A stretch of DNA of 64,000 nt from Lentzea fradiae (GCF_900100955.1 NZ_FNCC01000009.1:364369-428368), one strand, 5' to 3'; positions 17,355 through 26,581 are shown, numbered from the stretch's first letter. The notes: a model not told the origin generated them from the letters alone. A program made the numbers and translations.

Positions 17355-17383
17355 TTGACTTTCTTTGTTTAGCAACTGAAGAA
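17355..17383. promoter_or_regulatory. AT-rich promoter/operator between ROK repressor and transporter operon
   Basis: A short AT-rich island in otherwise GC-rich DNA reads TTGACT (17355-17360) followed by TTCTTTGTTTAGCAACTGAA. The TTTGTTTAGCAAC core resembles the XylR-type operators bound by other ROK repressors. It lies 39-67 bases before the binding-protein start. Function is inferred from position and resemblance. Confidence 0.45.
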
Positions 17384-17421
17384 TCTCCGCCGCAGCATCC
17401 CAGCCACGGGGAGGATCAACG

Positions 17422-19074
17422 ATGTTCCTGCTGAAGCGGCTCTGCGGCGTGACCCTGGCGGTGGCTCTGACGGCCGGGTGCGCCGCGAGCGGCGGCCGGG
17501 CCGATGACACCCTGGTCGTCTACACCGGCCAGGCCGGCGACTACCAGCTCAACTTCAACCCGTACGCCCCCACCCAGATCGAGGGGCCCGGCACGATCTA
17601 CGAACCGCTGTTCTTCTACAACATCGCGAGCGACGGGCCGCCGAAGCCGATGCTGGGCACGGCGTTCGAGTGGAACGCGGACGGCACCGAGCTGTCGATC
17701 ACCCTGCGCGACGACGCCACCTGGTCCGACGGGCAGAAGTTCACCTCGAAGGACGTCGTCTTCACGCTCGACATGGTCGCGAAGACCCCGGCCATGAACA
17801 GGACAGGCTTCCGCGGCACCGCGACGGCCACCGACGACACGCACGTCGTGGTCAAGTTCCCCGAACCGTCCTACATGGACGGACCGCAGGTGCTGGGCCA
17901 GCTGTGGATGATGCCCGAACACATCTGGAAGAACCACTCCTCCCCCGCCACCGAGGTGAACGAGAACCCGGTCGGCACCGGCCCGTACACGCTCGGCGAC
18001 TTCAAGGCGCAGTCGTTCACGCTCAAGGCGAACCCGGCCTACTGGGGCGGCGAGCCCGCCGTCAAGCAGGTGCGGTACCTGTCGCTGTCGGGCAACCAGG
18101 CGGGCGTGGACGCGCTCAAGGCCGGGTCCGTCGACTGGCAGACCGGCCCGATCCCGGACATCGCGGACATCGAGAAGAACTACCCCGGCTACAAGGCGAT
18201 CACCCTGCCGCTCAACCAGGTCGCGCTCTTCACCTGTTCCAACGCCCAGCTGGGCTGCCAGGGCGCCCAGACCGACCCTGCCGTGCGCAAGGCGATCTAC
18301 TACGGGATGAACCGGACCCAGATCAACTCGCTGGCGTTCCAGAACCTCAACACCGAGATGTCGCCCGGCTTCACGCTCCTGCCCCGCGACAACGACCTGG
18401 TGGCGGACGGGCTCACCGACCGGCTCGCGCCGATGAGCCCCGATGTCGCCAAGGCGGACCAGCTGCTCACCTCCGCCGGGTACGTCAAGGGCGGCGACGG
18501 GATCTACGCCAAGGACGGCACACCGCTGGCCCTGACGGTGAAGGTGGTCGCGGGCTGGACCGACTACATCACCGCGCTGGAGACGCTCGCCCAGCAGATG
18601 CTGCGGATCGGTGTGAAGCTCACGCCGCAGCAGCTGTCGTGGAACGAGTGGGCCGACGCACGCGGCCGCGGCCAGTACGAGCTGCTGATCGACTCGGTGG
18701 AACAGGGTCCCGCGCCCGATCCCTACTACACCTACAGCTACTTCTTCTCCACGGCCACGACGGCACCGGTCGGGCAGACGGCCACGCCGAACTTCTCGCG
18801 GTTCAGCAACCCGGTCGTCGACCAGGCGCTGGCCGAGCTGAAGAAGACCGACCGCGGCGACCCGTCACGACAGCGGCACTACGACGCGATCCAGGTCGAG
18901 CTGGAGAAGTCCATGCCGTACATCCCGGTGCTGACCGGTGGCGTCCCCACCGAGTACAACGCCCGGGGCTTCACCGGCTGGCCGACCGAGGACGACCTCT
19001 ACGCGTTCCCGGCCGTCTGGAAGCGGCCCGACGCCTCGCAGGTGTACGTGAACCTCAAGCCCGCAGGCCGGTGA
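17422..19074 (+). CDS. ABC transporter substrate-binding lipoprotein, family 5 (oligosaccharide/peptide type)
   Basis: 550-aa binding protein with a lipoprotein signal (LTAGC, Cys20) and the large family 5 fold: NFNPYAPTQIEGPGTIYEPL, GTAFEWNADGTELSITLRDD, ENPVGTGPYTL, and FSRFSNPVVDQAL near the C-terminus. Family 5 includes peptide binders but also binders of cello- and mannooligosaccharides; the beta-mannosidase in the same operon favours a sugar ligand. GGGAGG lies in front of the ATG. First gene of a six-gene operon. Confidence 0.9.
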   Translation: MFLLKRLCGVTLAVALTAGCAASGGRADDTLVVYTGQAGDYQLNFNPYAPTQIEGPGTIYEPLFFYNIASDGPPKPMLGTAFEWNADGTELSITLRDDATWSDGQKFTSKDVVFTLDMVAKTPAMNRTGFRGTATATDDTHVVVKFPEPSYMDGPQVLGQLWMMPEHIWKNHSSPATEVNENPVGTGPYTLGDFKAQSFTLKANPAYWGGEPAVKQVRYLSLSGNQAGVDALKAGSVDWQTGPIPDIADIEKNYPGYKAITLPLNQVALFTCSNAQLGCQGAQTDPAVRKAIYYGMNRTQINSLAFQNLNTEMSPGFTLLPRDNDLVADGLTDRLAPMSPDVAKADQLLTSAGYVKGGDGIYAKDGTPLALTVKVVAGWTDYITALETLAQQMLRIGVKLTPQQLSWNEWADARGRGQYELLIDSVEQGPAPDPYYTYSYFFSTATTAPVGQTATPNFSRFSNPVVDQALAELKKTDRGDPSRQRHYDAIQVELEKSMPYIPVLTGGVPTEYNARGFTGWPTEDDLYAFPAVWKRPDASQVYVNLKPAGR

Positions 19075-19075
19075 C

Positions 19076-20074
19076 ATGGGCTACCACCTGCGCAAGCTCG
19101 CGTTCTACCTGACCGCGCTGTGGGCGGCGGTGACGCTGAACTTCGTCATCCCGCGCCTGCTCCCTGGCAACCCCGTCGACATCCTGATGGCGAAGCTGCA
19201 GCAGCGCGGCGGAAGCGTCGACCCCGCCGCCCGGCAGGCGTACGAGACGTTGCTCGGCACCGGCGGGCGCGAGTCGTTCGTCCAGGAGTACCTGGCGTAC
19301 CTGGGCAACCTGCTGCGCGGCGAGCTCGGTGTGTCGGTCAGCGCGTTCCCGGCGAAGGTGACGGACGTGATCGCGGGATCGCTGCCGTGGACCGTCGTGC
19401 TGGTCGGGCTCGCGACGCTGCTGTCGTTCCTGCTCGGCGTCGGACTCGGCGCCGTCGTCGGGTGGAAGCGCGGCACGTGGCTCGACTCGCTGGTCCCCGC
19501 CACCACGATGCTGTCGGCGGTGCCGTACTTCTGGCTGGCGCTGATCCTGGTCGCGGTGCTGGCGTCGGGACTCGGCTGGTTCCCGCTGAACGGCGGCTAC
19601 GACGTCGTGCTGGATCCCGGCTGGAGCCCGGAGTTCCTCGCTTCGGCGCTCTACCACGGCACGTTGCCGGCGTTGACGATCGTGCTCTCGTCGGTCGGCG
19701 GATGGCTGCTCGGCATGCGCAACATGATGGTCTCGGCGATGTCGGAGGACTACGTGCTGACCGCGCGGGCCAAGGGCCTGCGCGGCAGCCGGGTGATGAT
19801 GCGGTACGCCGCCCGCAACGCCGTGCTGCCGTCGGTCGCCGGGTTCGCGATCTCGCTCGGGTTCGTGGTGTCCGGGTCGATCGTCACCGAGCAGGTGTTC
19901 TCCTACCCCGGCATCGGCTCGAAGCTGCTGCAGGCCGTGCAGAACAACGACTACGCGCTCATGCAGGGCATCTTCCTGGTGATCACGGTCGCGGTGCTCG
20001 GCGCCAACCTCGTGGTGGACCTGCTGTACGGCCTGGTCGACGCCCGCACGAGGGATCGGAGCACGGTGTCGTGA
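19076..20074 (+). CDS. ABC transporter permease, DppB type
   Basis: 332-aa permease with an N-terminal helix (LAFYLTALWAAVTLNFVIPR, then LLPGNPVD, a hallmark of DppB/OppB) and five further membrane helices. The EAA-like loop is VLTARAKGLRGSRVMMRYAA. The start codon lies one base after the binding-protein stop. Pairs with the DppC part of the next gene. Confidence 0.93.
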   Translation: MGYHLRKLAFYLTALWAAVTLNFVIPRLLPGNPVDILMAKLQQRGGSVDPAARQAYETLLGTGGRESFVQEYLAYLGNLLRGELGVSVSAFPAKVTDVIAGSLPWTVVLVGLATLLSFLLGVGLGAVVGWKRGTWLDSLVPATTMLSAVPYFWLALILVAVLASGLGWFPLNGGYDVVLDPGWSPEFLASALYHGTLPALTIVLSSVGGWLLGMRNMMVSAMSEDYVLTARAKGLRGSRVMMRYAARNAVLPSVAGFAISLGFVVSGSIVTEQVFSYPGIGSKLLQAVQNNDYALMQGIFLVITVAVLGANLVVDLLYGLVDARTRDRSTVS

Positions 20075-21744
20075 CCCGGTCCCCCAAGCTCGTCACCGGC
20101 CTGGCGCTCGCCGGTGTCATCGTCCTCTTCGGACTGCTCGGGCCGCTGCTCACCGGCGACCCCGCCACGATCAGGGACAGCGGCCTCACCCCGCCCGGCG
20201 GCGAGCACCTCCTCGGCACGACGCTCACCGGCCAGGACGTGCTCGCCCAGCTGGCCCACGCCACCCGCGGGTCGCTGTGGCTCGGCCTGCTCGTCGGCGT
20301 GCTGGCCACGGTGCTGTCCGGGGTCTTCGGCATCGTCGGCGCGTACGCGGGTGGCGCCGTGGACGAGGTGTTCTCGTTGTTCTCCAACGTGGTCCTGGTG
20401 ATCCCGGGACTGCCGCTGGTGATCGTGGTGGCCGGGTTCGTGCCCGCCGACCAGCGCGGTACGTCGACCATCGCGCTCGTGCTGGCGATCACGGGCTGGG
20501 CGGCGGCGGCACGGGTGCTGCGGGCGCAGACGTTGTCGTTGCGCAACAGGGACTACGTTGCCGCGGCACGGGTGTCCGGCGAGAAGACGTGGCGGGTGAT
20601 CGGCGTCGAGATCCTGCCGAACCTGCTGCCGGTCATCGCCTCCCAGTTCGTGTTCGCGGTCGTGCTCGCGATCCTCAGCGAGGCGGGGCTGTCGTTCCTC
20701 GGGCTCGGCGCCGCCGACTCGTCGACGCTGGGCACGATGCTCTACTACGCGCAGAACGGGTTCGCGCTGCAACGCGAGGCGTGGTGGTGGTTCGTGCCGC
20801 CCGGTCTGGTGATCGCGGTCTTCGGCGGCGCGCTGTCACTGATCAACTTCAGCATCGACGAGATCGTCAACCCCGCCCTGCGCGACCGGGTCCGGCGTGA
20901 CGGGGACGTCGTCGCCTCCGACCCGGCGCCACCCGAGCCGGACGCGGTGCTCACCGTCCGGAACCTGAACGTCGTCTACCGGGGTGACACACCTGTGCAC
21001 GCCGTCAAGGACGTGTCGCTGACGCTCCGCAGAGGGGAGATCCTCGGTCTGGCAGGCGAATCGGGCTGCGGCAAGACAACGCTGGCGTACGCGGTCAACC
21101 GCCTGCACCGGCCGCCGGCGGAGGTCACGTCCGGCTCGGTCATGTTCGGCGACGTCGACGTGCTGGCGCTGGAAGCGGAGGAGCTGCGGCGGTTCCGGTG
21201 GGTGAAGCTGTCGATGGTGTTCCAGGGCGCCATGAACTCGCTGAACCCCGTCACAACCGTTCGTGCGCAGCTGAAGGACGTCCTGACCACGCACCGTCCG
21301 GAGATGTCCTCGGCACAGCGCGAGGAGCGGTGCGCGGAGGTGCTCCGGCTCGTCGGCGTCGACCCGGCCAGGCTGGGCGCGTACCCGCACGAGCTGTCCG
21401 GCGGGATGCGGCAGCGCGTCATGATCGCGATGGCCCTGCTGCTCGAACCGCGGGTCATGATCATGGACGAGCCGACCACCGCGCTGGACGTGCTGGTGCA
21501 GCGGGAGATCCTCGACGAGATCAAGCGCTTGCGGGACGAGCTGGGGTTCGCGGTCCTGTTCATCACGCACGACCTGCCGCTGCTGCTGGAGCTGAGCGAC
21601 CGGATCGCGGTGATGCGCGACGGCGAGGTGGTCGAGCACGCCACCGCGGAGGACCTCTACCTGAGGCCGCACCACCCCTACACCCGCGAACTGCTGGCGT
21701 CGTTCCCCAGCCTGACCGGAGAAGCGGGAGCGCTGACCCGATGA
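20071..21744 (+). CDS. Fused ABC permease (DppC) and ATPase (DppD)
   Basis: 557-aa fusion. Residues 1 to about 275 form a DppC permease (six helices, EAA loop DYVAAARVSGEKTWRVIGVE). After a short linker (DPAPPEPDAVLTVRNLNV) the ATPase follows, with Walker A GESGCGKTTL, signature LSGGMRQRV, Walker B VMIMDEP and switch histidine ITHDL. GTG at 20071 overlaps the upstream stop (GTGA). The reading frame is continuous across the junction with no ribosome site inside, so the fusion looks genuine; such permease/ATPase fusions are known in actinomycetes. Confidence 0.92.
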   Translation: MTRSPKLVTGLALAGVIVLFGLLGPLLTGDPATIRDSGLTPPGGEHLLGTTLTGQDVLAQLAHATRGSLWLGLLVGVLATVLSGVFGIVGAYAGGAVDEVFSLFSNVVLVIPGLPLVIVVAGFVPADQRGTSTIALVLAITGWAAAARVLRAQTLSLRNRDYVAAARVSGEKTWRVIGVEILPNLLPVIASQFVFAVVLAILSEAGLSFLGLGAADSSTLGTMLYYAQNGFALQREAWWWFVPPGLVIAVFGGALSLINFSIDEIVNPALRDRVRRDGDVVASDPAPPEPDAVLTVRNLNVVYRGDTPVHAVKDVSLTLRRGEILGLAGESGCGKTTLAYAVNRLHRPPAEVTSGSVMFGDVDVLALEAEELRRFRWVKLSMVFQGAMNSLNPVTTVRAQLKDVLTTHRPEMSSAQREERCAEVLRLVGVDPARLGAYPHELSGGMRQRVMIAMALLLEPRVMIMDEPTTALDVLVQREILDEIKRLRDELGFAVLFITHDLPLLLELSDRIAVMRDGEVVEHATAEDLYLRPHHPYTRELLASFPSLTGEAGALTR

Positions 21745-22496
21745 CCACGCTCGAAGTCCGCGACCTGACCAAGACCTTCCGCGGGTTCCGCGCCGTCGAC
21801 GACGTGTCGTTCACGCTCAGTCCCGGCCGCACCGTCGCGCTGGTGGGCGCGTCCGGCTCCGGTAAGTCGACCATCGCTCGCATGATCGCGCGGCTGGTGA
21901 AGCCGACGTCCGGGGAGATCGTGCTGACCGGACCGGACGGAACCGCTGTGCCGCGACGGCGGTACCGCGACCACGTCCAGATGATCTTCCAGGACCCGTT
22001 CGCCTCGCTGAACCCGTTCCACACGGTCGAGCACCACCTCGCGCGGCCGCTGCGGCTGCACGGCAAGTCCCCCGCGGAGGTGCCGCACCTGCTGGAGCGG
22101 GTGACCCTGCCGCCGGAGATCGCGCGCAGGCGCCCGCACGAGCTGTCCGGCGGACAACGCCAGCGGGTCGCCATCGCCCGCGCGCTCGCGCCGGGCGCCA
22201 AGGTGATCATCGCCGACGAGCCGGTGTCCATGCTCGACGTCTCGATCCGCCTCGGCGTGCTGAAGCTGCTCGCCCGGCTGCAGCGGGAGGAGGGCCTCGC
22301 CGTCCTCTACATCACCCACGACCTCGCCACGGCCCGGCACTTCTCCGACGAGGTCCTGGTGCTGCACCAGGGCCGGATCGTCGAACGCGGGCCGGGCGAC
22401 GACGTGCTGCTGCGTCCGGCCGATCCGTACACCCGGCTGCTCGCCGCCGCCGCGCCGAACCCGGAAACCCGCTTCCGACAGGGAGGACCGTCTTGA
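21741..22496 (+). CDS. ABC transporter ATPase, DppF type
   Basis: 251-aa ATPase, partner of the DppD half of the fused protein. Walker A GASGSGKSTI, Q-loop MIFQDPFASLNP, signature LSGGQRQRV, Walker B VIIADEP and ITHDL are all intact. It is shorter than typical DppF (about 320 aa) and ends soon after the conserved DPYTRLLAAAAP, lacking the C-terminal cysteine motif of peptide transporters, which fits a sugar transporter. ATGA overlap with the upstream gene. Confidence 0.92.
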   Translation: MTTLEVRDLTKTFRGFRAVDDVSFTLSPGRTVALVGASGSGKSTIARMIARLVKPTSGEIVLTGPDGTAVPRRRYRDHVQMIFQDPFASLNPFHTVEHHLARPLRLHGKSPAEVPHLLERVTLPPEIARRRPHELSGGQRQRVAIARALAPGAKVIIADEPVSMLDVSIRLGVLKLLARLQREEGLAVLYITHDLATARHFSDEVLVLHQGRIVERGPGDDVLLRPADPYTRLLAAAAPNPETRFRQGGPS

Positions 22497-24928
22497 TCCG
22501 GCAGTACCTGCACGACGGCTGGCAGCTGTCCGCGACGACGAACGAGGTGCCGGACGACGTCCGCGGCCGCACGGTGCCCGCGACGGTGCCCGGCGGCACG
22601 CACCTCGACCTGCTCGCGGCCGGGCTGATCACCGACCCGTTCCTGGACCGGGCGGAGGAGGAGCTGACCTGGCTGCACCGCGCGGACTGGCGGTACCGCA
22701 CCACGTTCCTCGCCACCGCCGCCGACGCCCGCGCGGACCTCGTGTTCGAGGGCCTCGACACGGTCGCCGCGGTCGAGCTGAACGGGCACCTGCTCGGCCG
22801 CACCGAGAACATGCACCGCGGTTACCGCTTCGACGTGCGGGACGTGCTGGCCGAGGGCGCCAACGAGCTGACCGTGTCGTTCTCGTCCGCGCTGACGCAC
22901 GCCGAGAAGACCGAGGCCGCGCTCGGCCGCCGCCCGCACGTGAACGCCCACCCGTTCAACATGATCCGCAAGATGGCGTGCAGCTTCGGCTGGGACTGGG
23001 GACCCGACCTGCAGACCGCGGGCATCTGGCGGCCGGTGCGGCTGGAACGCTGGCACACCGCCAGGTTCGCGCGGGTCCGCCCGGTCGTGACGGTCGCGGG
23101 GCGCACCGGCAGGGTGGAGCTGCACGCCGAGATCGAGTGGGACCGCCACGAGGACCTGACGCTGCACGTGGCGGTCGGCGGCTACGGCTGCACCGTCCGC
23201 GTGCCCGCCGGGCAGACCTCGGTGACCGCGCGCGTGGAGGTGCCCGACGCCGGACTGTGGTGGCCGGCCGGGTACGGCGCCCAGCCGCTCTACGACCTCA
23301 CGGTCTCGTTGAGCGGCACCGAGGTCCTCGACGTCGTGGAGAAGCGCATCGGGTTCCGCACCATCACCGTCGACACGACGCCCGACGAGCTCGGCACGCC
23401 GTTCACGGTCGTCGTGAACGACAGGCCGGTGTTCGTGAAGGGCGCCAACTGGATTCCCGACGACCACTTCCTCACCCGGATCACCCGCGACCGGCTCGCC
23501 CGGCGCGTCGGCCAGGCCGTGGAGGCGCACGTCAACCTGCTGCGGGTCTGGGGTGGCGGCATCTACGAGTCGGACGACTTCTACGACGTCTGCGACGAGC
23601 GCGGAATCCTGGTGTGGCAGGACTTCCCGCTCGCGTGCGCCGCGTACCCCGAGGAGGAGCCGCTGCGCTCCGAGATCGAGGCGGAGGCCCGCGAGAACGT
23701 CGTGCGGCTCATGTCGCACGCCTCGCTCGCCTTGTGGAACGGCGGCAACGAGAACCTGTGGGGCTTCGCGGACTGGGGCTGGCCGCAGCAGCTCGACGGC
23801 CGCACCTGGGGACCGGCCTACTACGACGAGGTCTTCCCCGCGATCGTCGCCGAGCTGGACCCGACCCGGTTCTACTGCGCGGGAAGCCCGTACGGCGGCC
23901 CGCACCCGAACGACGCGGACCACGGCACGCGGCACGAGTGGCAGGTTTGGAACCAGGCCGACTACACGCACTACCGCGACCACGTGCCGCGGTTCTGCTC
24001 GGAGTTCGGCTTCCAGGGCCCGCCGACGTGGTCCACGCTCACCCGCTGGGTCCACGACGAACCGCTGACGCCGACGTCGCGGAGCTTCCTCACCCACCAG
24101 AAAGCCGAGGACGGCAACGGAAAGCTCGACCGCGGCCTGGCCGCGCACCTGCCGGTCCCCGAACGGTTCGAGGACTGGCACTGGGCGACGCAGCTCAACC
24201 AGGCGCGGGCGGTGGCGTTCGGCGTCGAGCACTTCCGCTCGTGGTGGCCGCGCACGGCGGGCGCGATCGTGTGGCAGCTCAACGACTGCTGGCCCGTCAC
24301 GTCGTGGGCGGCCATCGACAGCGAAGAGCGGGTGAAACCCCTCTACTACGGGCTGCGGCACGCGTTCGCGCCGCGCCTGCTCACCTTCCAGCCGCGCGGC
24401 GACCGGCTCGTGCTGTTCGCCGTCAACGACCACGACGAACCGTGGGACGCGCATGTGACACTCGACCGCCAGACGTTCCGGGGCGTCACGCTGCACCTGA
24501 CTAGACTGCGCCGGACGGTGCCGCCCCGGTCAGTGCTCGCGCTCGACCTCGACGAGGCACTGCTGACGCCGGTGCACGAGGACGCGGAGGTGGTGGTGGC
24601 GACGACCGCCGAGGCCCGTGCGCTGCACACGTTCCGCGAGGACCGGGACCTGGCGTACGACCCCGCTCCCCTCACCGCGCGGGCACAGGCGGTGCCCGGC
24701 GGGTACGAGGTCGAGGTGCGGGCGTCGTCGTTCGCGCGCGACGTCGCGATCCTGGCCGACCGGGTGGCGCCCGACGCGGTCGTGGACGACCTGCTGGTCC
24801 CGTTGCTGGCCGGGGAGGTGCGCGTGTTCGGCGTCCGCACGCACGCGCCGGTCGACCCGGCGGCGTTCACCGGCCCGCTCGTCCTGCGCTGTGCCAACGA
24901 TCTGGGCGCGGTGCCCGGTGCGAGCTGA
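22493..24928 (+). CDS. Beta-mannosidase, glycoside hydrolase family 2, cytoplasmic
   Basis: 811-aa enzyme without signal peptide that releases terminal beta-mannose. Sugar-binding domain (residues 1-165, WRYRTTFLATAADARADLVF), immunoglobulin-like domain, then the TIM barrel with acid/base Glu in WNGGNENLW and nucleophile Glu in FCSEFGFQGPP. The NMIRKMACSFGWDWGP motif is typical of beta-mannosidases rather than beta-galactosidases. TTG at 22493 overlaps the ATPase stop (TTGA) and has GGGAGG ahead of it. It would hydrolyse the oligosaccharide brought in by the transporter. Confidence 0.92.
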   Translation: MIRQYLHDGWQLSATTNEVPDDVRGRTVPATVPGGTHLDLLAAGLITDPFLDRAEEELTWLHRADWRYRTTFLATAADARADLVFEGLDTVAAVELNGHLLGRTENMHRGYRFDVRDVLAEGANELTVSFSSALTHAEKTEAALGRRPHVNAHPFNMIRKMACSFGWDWGPDLQTAGIWRPVRLERWHTARFARVRPVVTVAGRTGRVELHAEIEWDRHEDLTLHVAVGGYGCTVRVPAGQTSVTARVEVPDAGLWWPAGYGAQPLYDLTVSLSGTEVLDVVEKRIGFRTITVDTTPDELGTPFTVVVNDRPVFVKGANWIPDDHFLTRITRDRLARRVGQAVEAHVNLLRVWGGGIYESDDFYDVCDERGILVWQDFPLACAAYPEEEPLRSEIEAEARENVVRLMSHASLALWNGGNENLWGFADWGWPQQLDGRTWGPAYYDEVFPAIVAELDPTRFYCAGSPYGGPHPNDADHGTRHEWQVWNQADYTHYRDHVPRFCSEFGFQGPPTWSTLTRWVHDEPLTPTSRSFLTHQKAEDGNGKLDRGLAAHLPVPERFEDWHWATQLNQARAVAFGVEHFRSWWPRTAGAIVWQLNDCWPVTSWAAIDSEERVKPLYYGLRHAFAPRLLTFQPRGDRLVLFAVNDHDEPWDAHVTLDRQTFRGVTLHLTRLRRTVPPRSVLALDLDEALLTPVHEDAEVVVATTAEARALHTFREDRDLAYDPAPLTARAQAVPGGYEVEVRASSFARDVAILADRVAPDAVVDDLLVPLLAGEVRVFGVRTHAPVDPAAFTGPLVLRCANDLGAVPGAS

Positions 24929-25754
24929 GTCGACCGGCGCCATCGGGCTGGTGCTGGCGCGCCCGGCCCGGCTGCTCGGCGTGGAGCCGTTCTTCATGGA
25001 GTTCATCGCGGGCATCGAGGAGCGGCTCGCCGAACGCGACCTCTCCGTGCTGCTGCACGTCGTGGCCGACCACGAGACGGAGATCGCCGCGTACCGCCGC
25101 TGGGCGGTACGCGGCCTGGTCGACGCCGTCGTGGTGGTGAACCCGGTGGCGGACGACCCTCGCCCGGCCGTGCTGCGGGAGCTCGCACTGCCCGCGGTCG
25201 CCGTCGGCGACTCGATCCTGCCGTGCGTGCGCACCGACCACGCCGGACCGGTCGCCGAAGCACTCGGGCACCTGCTGGAGCTCGGCCACCGGCGGATCGC
25301 CAGGGTCACCGGCCCCGGCGCACTGCTGCACACGCGGGCCCGCACCGAGGCGCTGCTCGCGGGCTGCGCGGCGGCGGGCGTGACCCCGGTGGTCGTCGAG
25401 GGCGACTACTCCGAGGAGGCGGGCGCGAAGCTGACGACATCGCTGCTCACCGCCCCGAACCCGCCCACGGCGATCCTCTACGACAACGACGTGATGGCCG
25501 TGGCGGGGCTCGCCGCGGCCACCGCCCTCGGCGTCGAGGTGCCCGCCGGGCTGAGCCTCGTGGCGTGGGACGACTCGACGCTGTGCCGGCTCGCCTCCCC
25601 CGCTCTGACGACGATGAGCGTGGACGTGCACCAGTTCGGCACGGCGGTCGCCGACTCCCTGCTGGAACTGGTGGACGGCGGCCCGGTCACACCGCGCTGG
25701 TCCCCGACCGCCCGCTACGTCCCGCGCGGGACGACGGCACCCGCACCCGCCTGA
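24918..25754 (+). CDS. LacI-type sugar-sensor domain lacking the DNA-binding domain
   Basis: 278-aa protein that begins directly at the first strand of the LacI effector fold (TGAIGLVLARP) and runs to the normal C-terminus (YVPRGTTAPAPA). The roughly 60-residue HTH and hinge are absent: the start codon lies inside the end of the mannosidase gene, whose own C-terminus (VLRCANDLGAVPGAS) looks complete, and no HTH is visible in other frames upstream. It could act as a sugar-binding cofactor for another regulator, or be a remnant of a fused regulator. GTG at 24918 is the only start that keeps the whole domain. Confidence 0.82.
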   Translation: MRAESTGAIGLVLARPARLLGVEPFFMEFIAGIEERLAERDLSVLLHVVADHETEIAAYRRWAVRGLVDAVVVVNPVADDPRPAVLRELALPAVAVGDSILPCVRTDHAGPVAEALGHLLELGHRRIARVTGPGALLHTRARTEALLAGCAAAGVTPVVVEGDYSEEAGAKLTTSLLTAPNPPTAILYDNDVMAVAGLAAATALGVEVPAGLSLVAWDDSTLCRLASPALTTMSVDVHQFGTAVADSLLELVDGGPVTPRWSPTARYVPRGTTAPAPA

Positions 25755-25757
25755 CGC

Positions 25758-25845
25758 TCACTGCCGCAGCAGCGGCCGGACCTCCTCCGCGCACTCGACG
25801 AGCGTCCGCACCACGGGCAGGTCCGTGCCGCGCGACCGCCACACC
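25758..25845 (-). pseudogene. Possible C-terminal remnant of a LysR-type regulator
   Basis: The minus strand reads VWRSRGTDLPVVRTLVECAE and stops at 25758, resembling the last strand and helix of LysR effector domains. Nothing recognisable precedes it; the upstream frame is low-complexity. The match is short, so this is only a suggestion. Confidence 0.25.
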
Positions 25846-26066
25846 ATCGACGTGAACGAGGTGACCAAGGCGGCCGCGGCGTCCCACGCGGCGGGCGAAC
25901 GTCCTCGGCGACCCCGAGCCGTGCACCCCGGTCCCGTACTTCTGGACCGGGGTGTACGACGCGCGCGTCCAGGCGTGCCCACTACCACCACGACGGTGAC
26001 CTGGCCGGGGTGCTCGGCCGGAACGTGCCGAGGGAGGTCCGCGCCACCCGCGCCCTGCTCACGTGA
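25838..26066 (+). pseudogene. Decayed C-terminal fragment of an FAD-dependent ferredoxin reductase
   Basis: Three pieces of the reductase C-terminal domain are readable in order but in different frames. NEVTKAAAASHAA is followed, after a one-base shift near 25894, by ANVLGDPEPCTPVPYFWTGV and YDARVQA (PVPYFWxxxYD is the family hallmark). After a further shift and a gap of roughly 25 residues, HDGDLAGVLGRNVPREVR follows and ends at the stop at 26064-26066. No N-terminal FAD or NAD domain is left. A dead gene fragment filling most of the 360-bp space between the sensor gene and the next gene. Confidence 0.65.
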
Positions 26067-26114
26067 GACACCGGACCTGGGCAGAACGCGGGCGGGTCAA
26101 TACGATCGGCCCCG

Positions 26115-26522
26115 ATGACTGCAGGCGGCCACGCGGGAGAGGTCTTGGACGACGACGCCGGGACACGGACCACGCGCGAGATCGACAACGACCTGAGCGA
26201 GATCGGACGGGCACGCGCGTGGGTGCGCGACCAGGTGAGCGGCCTCTCCCCCGACCAGGCGGAGGACGTCGTGCTCGCGGCCGACGAGCTGATCTCCAAC
26301 GCGCTGCGGCACAGCGTCGCCCCGCGGCGGCTGCACCTCGTCCGCGGCCCCGCGTTCCTGCGCGTCGAGGTGGAGGACGGGTCACCGGTCCCCGCCACGC
26401 CGCGGGAGGGCACGCTGACGGGCGGGCGCGGGATGATGCTGGTCGGCGTGCTGGCCGCGCAGTGGGGCCAGCGGGCGACGGGACAGGGCAAGGTCGTGTG
26501 GGCCGAGTTCACGCTCGCCTGA
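26115..26522 (+). CDS. RsbW-like histidine-kinase-type ATPase (anti-sigma or regulatory)
   Basis: 135-aa single-domain protein of the HATPase_c_2 class. The N box is VLAADELISNALRHS and the G box EGTLTGGRGMMLVGVLA. Such small ATPases regulate sigma factors or act as stand-alone phospho-switches; no sigma factor or antagonist lies beside it. A candidate -10 hexamer TACGAT at 26101-26106 lies 8 bases before the ATG, so the mRNA may be leaderless. Confidence 0.85.
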   Translation: MTAGGHAGEVLDDDAGTRTTREIDNDLSEIGRARAWVRDQVSGLSPDQAEDVVLAADELISNALRHSVAPRRLHLVRGPAFLRVEVEDGSPVPATPREGTLTGGRGMMLVGVLAAQWGQRATGQGKVVWAEFTLA

Positions 26523-26549
26523 CGAGCGGGGTGCCGGGCACCCCGCTCG
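26523..26549. terminator. Bidirectional terminator between convergent genes
   Basis: CGAGCGGGGTGCC and its exact complement (26537-26549) form a 13-bp stem with a single-base centre immediately after the ATPase stop codon and before the stop of the convergent I36 gene (26582). Confidence 0.75.
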
Positions 26550-26581
26550 CCGGTGCCGGTGCTCCGGCGCCAAGCCCGTCG

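Noticed and set aside
24618..24917. Frame-shifted HTH for the LacI-type sensor upstream of its start
   Set aside because: This stretch encodes the end of the beta-mannosidase in an intact frame, and no HTH pattern is visible in the other frames.
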